Assembly: GCF_014650495.1 (NCBI RefSeq)
Contig: NZ_BMVB01000036.1
Coordinates: forward strand, 1 to 42,490
Length of the DNA: 42,490 nucleotides
Direction: 5' to 3'
Origin: Streptomyces cinnamoneus
GTDB taxonomy: Bacteria; Actinomycetota; Actinomycetes; Streptomycetales; Streptomycetaceae
Shown here: positions 40,728 through 42,490 of the stretch, in pieces
How positions within the stretch are numbered: the stretch's first letter is position 1
Layout of the letters: every line of letters begins with the position of its first letter
Program-made: the position numbers and the translations under genes
The notes under the pieces: generated by a model
What the model was told of the DNA's origin: nothing
Database searches by the model: none
Seen by the model: only the letters and a program-made list of their open reading frames with translations

Positions 40728-41854
40728 GCCCTGATCTCGTCCATCAGCATCTGCAGCGTGCCGTTGAGCTTCCCGGGCGGCAGGGCGTCCAGGGTGGCCC
40801 GGGCATGGGCCAGTCCGGCCGCCTTGTCACCGGCCCGGGTCAGCATGAGCCCCGTGTGCAGTTCCAGGTGCGCGACGAAGCGCGGCAGCTTCTCCGGCAG
40901 TTCACGGCGGGCCTCCTCCTGGGCCTGCAGGGCGCGCCGTTCGTCGCCGACCCGGGCCGAGAGCAGCGACAGGAAGCCGTTCATGCGCCAGGCGGGAATG
41001 GCGTAGTCGCTCACGCCCTCGGAGCGGCCGGCGGCGGCAGCGGAGGCGTCGAAGAGCCGGCGTCCGCGGTCGGCCAGCCGGAGCGCCGTGGCCTTGTCGC
41101 CGCGGATCGCCGCCGTGTACGCCTTGCCCAGGGTGGCGCCCAGCAGCCCCGCGGAGGGCCTGTCGGTGAGGGCCATGGCCTGATCGGCCAGCACCCCGGC
41201 GAGGCCCAGGGACGTGCCCCCGTAGCCCAGGGACAGCGCGGCCCGGCCGCGCACCCAGACGCGGGTGTCGCGGTCCCCCGACCGGTCCGCGGCCTCGGCC
41301 GCCGTCCGGAACCAGCTGACGGCCTGCGCCTGCTCGGCCCGGGAGAAGGTCGTGGCGTAGAGGGTCATCAGGCGGGCTGCGACGGCCCACATGGGCGGAT
41401 CGTCGAGCTGCTGCTGCACGACGACCAGGTCCCCCGCGACCCGGTGCTGGATGTCGGCCGCCCCCAGCGACATGTAGTCGGAGCCGTACGCCGCGAGCTT
41501 GGCCTCCCACTCCTCCGACGACGGCCCACCCCGCAGCCGGACCGCGAAGCCCGTGCTCAACAGGCCGGCGGTCACCGCGGGCGCCGCGACGGTGGCGGCG
41601 GCGTTCGACCGCACCGGCTGCCCCGGACGTCCGGCCACCCCCTCCAGCACCTCCAGCGGCACGTCCAGCACCGTGGACAGGCAGCGCAGATAGAACGGCC
41701 CCGGCCGGACCTTCGCACGTTCCCAGCCGCTGATGTACTCCCGCGTGAGGCTTGCCGAACAAGCGTCGTTGATCTCCGACGCCAGCCTGCCCTGGCTCCA
41801 CCCCCGTGCCGTGCGCAGGTCTCTGATCAGCTCTCCAATCAACACAGACCCCAT
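40724..41854 (-). CDS. XRE-family regulator with TPR-like C-terminal region
   Basis: 376 residues from the ATG giving MGSVLIGELIRDLRTARGWS; the frame is open 152 codons further upstream through G-rich spacer, which is composition. HTH residues 6-70 (GWSQGRLASEINDA, SLTREYISGWERAKVRPGPF). Residues 110-376 are paired helices of TPR type (ARLMTLYATTFSRAEQAQAV, GATLGKAYTAAIRGDKATAL, MLTRAGDKAAGLAHARATL). Streptomycetes have many such regulators, often partnered with a small protein; here the opposite-strand SnoaL-like gene is adjacent. Target and ligand unknown. Confidence 0.88.
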   Translation of the reverse strand: MGSVLIGELIRDLRTARGWSQGRLASEINDACSASLTREYISGWERAKVRPGPFYLRCLSTVLDVPLEVLEGVAGRPGQPVRSNAAATVAAPAVTAGLLSTGFAVRLRGGPSSEEWEAKLAAYGSDYMSLGAADIQHRVAGDLVVVQQQLDDPPMWAVAARLMTLYATTFSRAEQAQAVSWFRTAAEAADRSGDRDTRVWVRGRAALSLGYGGTSLGLAGVLADQAMALTDRPSAGLLGATLGKAYTAAIRGDKATALRLADRGRRLFDASAAAAGRSEGVSDYAIPAWRMNGFLSLLSARVGDERRALQAQEEARRELPEKLPRFVAHLELHTGLMLTRAGDKAAGLAHARATLDALPPGKLNGTLQMLMDEIRA

Positions 41855-41999
41855 CTTGCCCGCCGATATGCCACTACAGATGCCACTACCGGCTCCTCGT
41901 GAGCTGGGAGAAAGTGGTCCCGACCGCAGATCGGGCCCGGATGTGCAACGGGGGGCGCATCCGGGGCCGACGCGCGAAACGGGCAGGGAGCTGTCGGGC

Positions 42000-42122
42000 C
42001 GGGGGGACCGGCTCGGGGGGGGGAGCTCCCGGCCCGAGGGGGACCATCGGGGGGGAAACCAGGGGGAATCCCGGATCCGGGGGGATCCGGGGGGATCCGG
42101 GATCCGGGGGGGGGATCCGGGC
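42000..42122. repeat. G-run spacer with five GGATCC(GGGG) units
   Basis: In 41855-42153 no gene is seen. 42000-42122 contains many runs of 4-9 G on the plus strand, and GGATCC starts at 42073, 42083, 42093, 42100 and 42113 (10-base period for the first three). It lies upstream of the XRE gene and downstream of the hydrolase 3' end. The G-runs could form G-quadruplexes. Confidence 0.8.
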
Positions 42123-42153
42123 CCGGCGCCCCCGCCCTCCCGGCAGACTTTCG

Positions 42154-42490
42154 TCAGAAGCCCGCCGCGGCGATGATCCGGCCGACCACGGGGTTCTGCG
42201 CCTCGCCCTTCGCATCGGCGGCATTGACCGAGTGGACGAGCGTGCGGGAGAGGTCCCTGGTGGCACCGAAGCCGTTGAGGTACCCGTACCGCCCACCGGT
42301 CTTGCCCCACACCACGGTGTCACCGATCTCGATGCGGCTCATGCCGCTGGTGTGGGTGGCCTTTCCGCCCTCGTACGACGGGACGCCGGGAACGGTGAAC
42401 CTGACCGCGCTCCGGTGATTACCCGACAAAGGCGGTGCGGAGAATGTCGGGTGATCGGGGCAGGTGTCGCTGCACGATGGGGGCATGGAT
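42154..42490 (-). CDS. Serine hydrolase / D-Ala-D-Ala carboxypeptidase-like protein, C-terminal end (partial)
   Basis: The stop is at 42154 on the minus strand and the frame is open to the window edge. The recognisable part is MSRIEIGDTVVWGKTGGRYGYLNGF..., then LSRTLVHSVNAADAKG and NPVVGRIIAAAGF. WGKTG is the KTG box of the class C beta-lactamase / DD-carboxypeptidase fold, followed by the usual strand and last helix. The S-x-x-K and Y-x-N motifs would be upstream, outside the window. The first 30 residues before this look less typical (MPPSCSDTCPDHPTF), so either the gene starts beyond the window or a truncated remnant begins at 42486. Confidence 0.7.
   Translation of the reverse strand, partial: SMPPSCSDTCPDHPTFSAPPLSGNHRSAVRFTVPGVPSYEGGKATHTSGMSRIEIGDTVVWGKTGGRYGYLNGFGATRDLSRTLVHSVNAADAKGEAQNPVVGRIIAAAGF

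Noticed and set aside
1..42490. tRNA, rRNA or CRISPR features
   Set aside because: No cloverleaf with a TTCGA-type arm, no rRNA core sequence and no regular repeat-spacer pattern was recognised on either strand by eye.

Overview
The window is high-GC DNA (roughly 70% or more by eye) with strong third-position G/C bias, GTG/TTG starts and many 4-bp start/stop overlaps. It is almost certainly a Streptomyces (or close relative) chromosome. Gene order around csoR, DUF47, pit and pstBACS is the one I recall from the S. coelicolor SCO4136-SCO4142 region, and the membrane/ATPase cluster further right resembles the S. coelicolor cmd locus. Both comparisons are from memory, not from a search.

Layout. 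1-2490: end of ppc, a Cys-cluster/pentapeptide-repeat protein, a GNAT acetyltransferase remnant and an ankyrin/HEAT protein. 2445-4918: arsenic locus, with an ArsI/CadI-type glyoxalase-fold gene divergent from arsR-acr3-arsC and a 29-bp dyad between them. 4919-6908: an SDR/LysR divergent pair bracketed by 26-bp imperfect inverted repeats. 6967-8450: an XRE regulator with a 28-bp upstream dyad, an HbhA-like Ala/Lys-tailed protein and a DUF2516 membrane protein, the order I know from M. tuberculosis Rv0474-hbhA-Rv0476. 8470-11080: a receiver-SpoIIE/PP2C phosphatase and a coiled-coil NlpC/P60 hydrolase. 11240-17382: the phosphate region, a PHO box then pstSCAB, convergent with DUF47-pit. 17530-20842: csoR with its operator, a GC-rich 47-bp tandem repeat, small proteins, a lipoprotein and a PAP2 phosphatase. 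21040-23884: a lytic transglycosylase-NlpC/P60 protein and a Ser/Thr kinase with an extracellular domain.

24082-30390 is the most accessory part. A WXG-like/DUF6507 partner precedes a 783-residue polymorphic toxin (helical secretion N-terminus, Ser/Gly/His-rich linker, possible RNase C-terminus). Then come a small acidic candidate immunity protein, a chimeric gene end, a 63-bp fragment of a downstream immunity-like gene, an orphan toxin linker, a frameshifted second toxin tip and further candidate immunity genes. This looks like a toxin-tip exchange array. Base composition drops in the toxin tips.

30632-40139: a small acidic protein, a second Ser/Thr kinase, then a six-gene rightward cluster with a type IV secretion-like parts list: small two-TM protein, VirB8-like anchor, TrbL/VirB6-like channel, SCO6880/PrgI-like protein, VirB4-like ATPase, and a TraG-like protein that lacks a Walker A motif and carries a 71-codon (X-Gln)n tract. 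No relaxase or integrase is visible, so this looks like a domesticated chromosomal machine rather than an active conjugative element. 40236-42490: a SnoaL-like protein, an XRE/TPR regulator, a G-rich repeat spacer and the 3' end of a serine-hydrolase (beta-lactamase-fold) gene running off the window.
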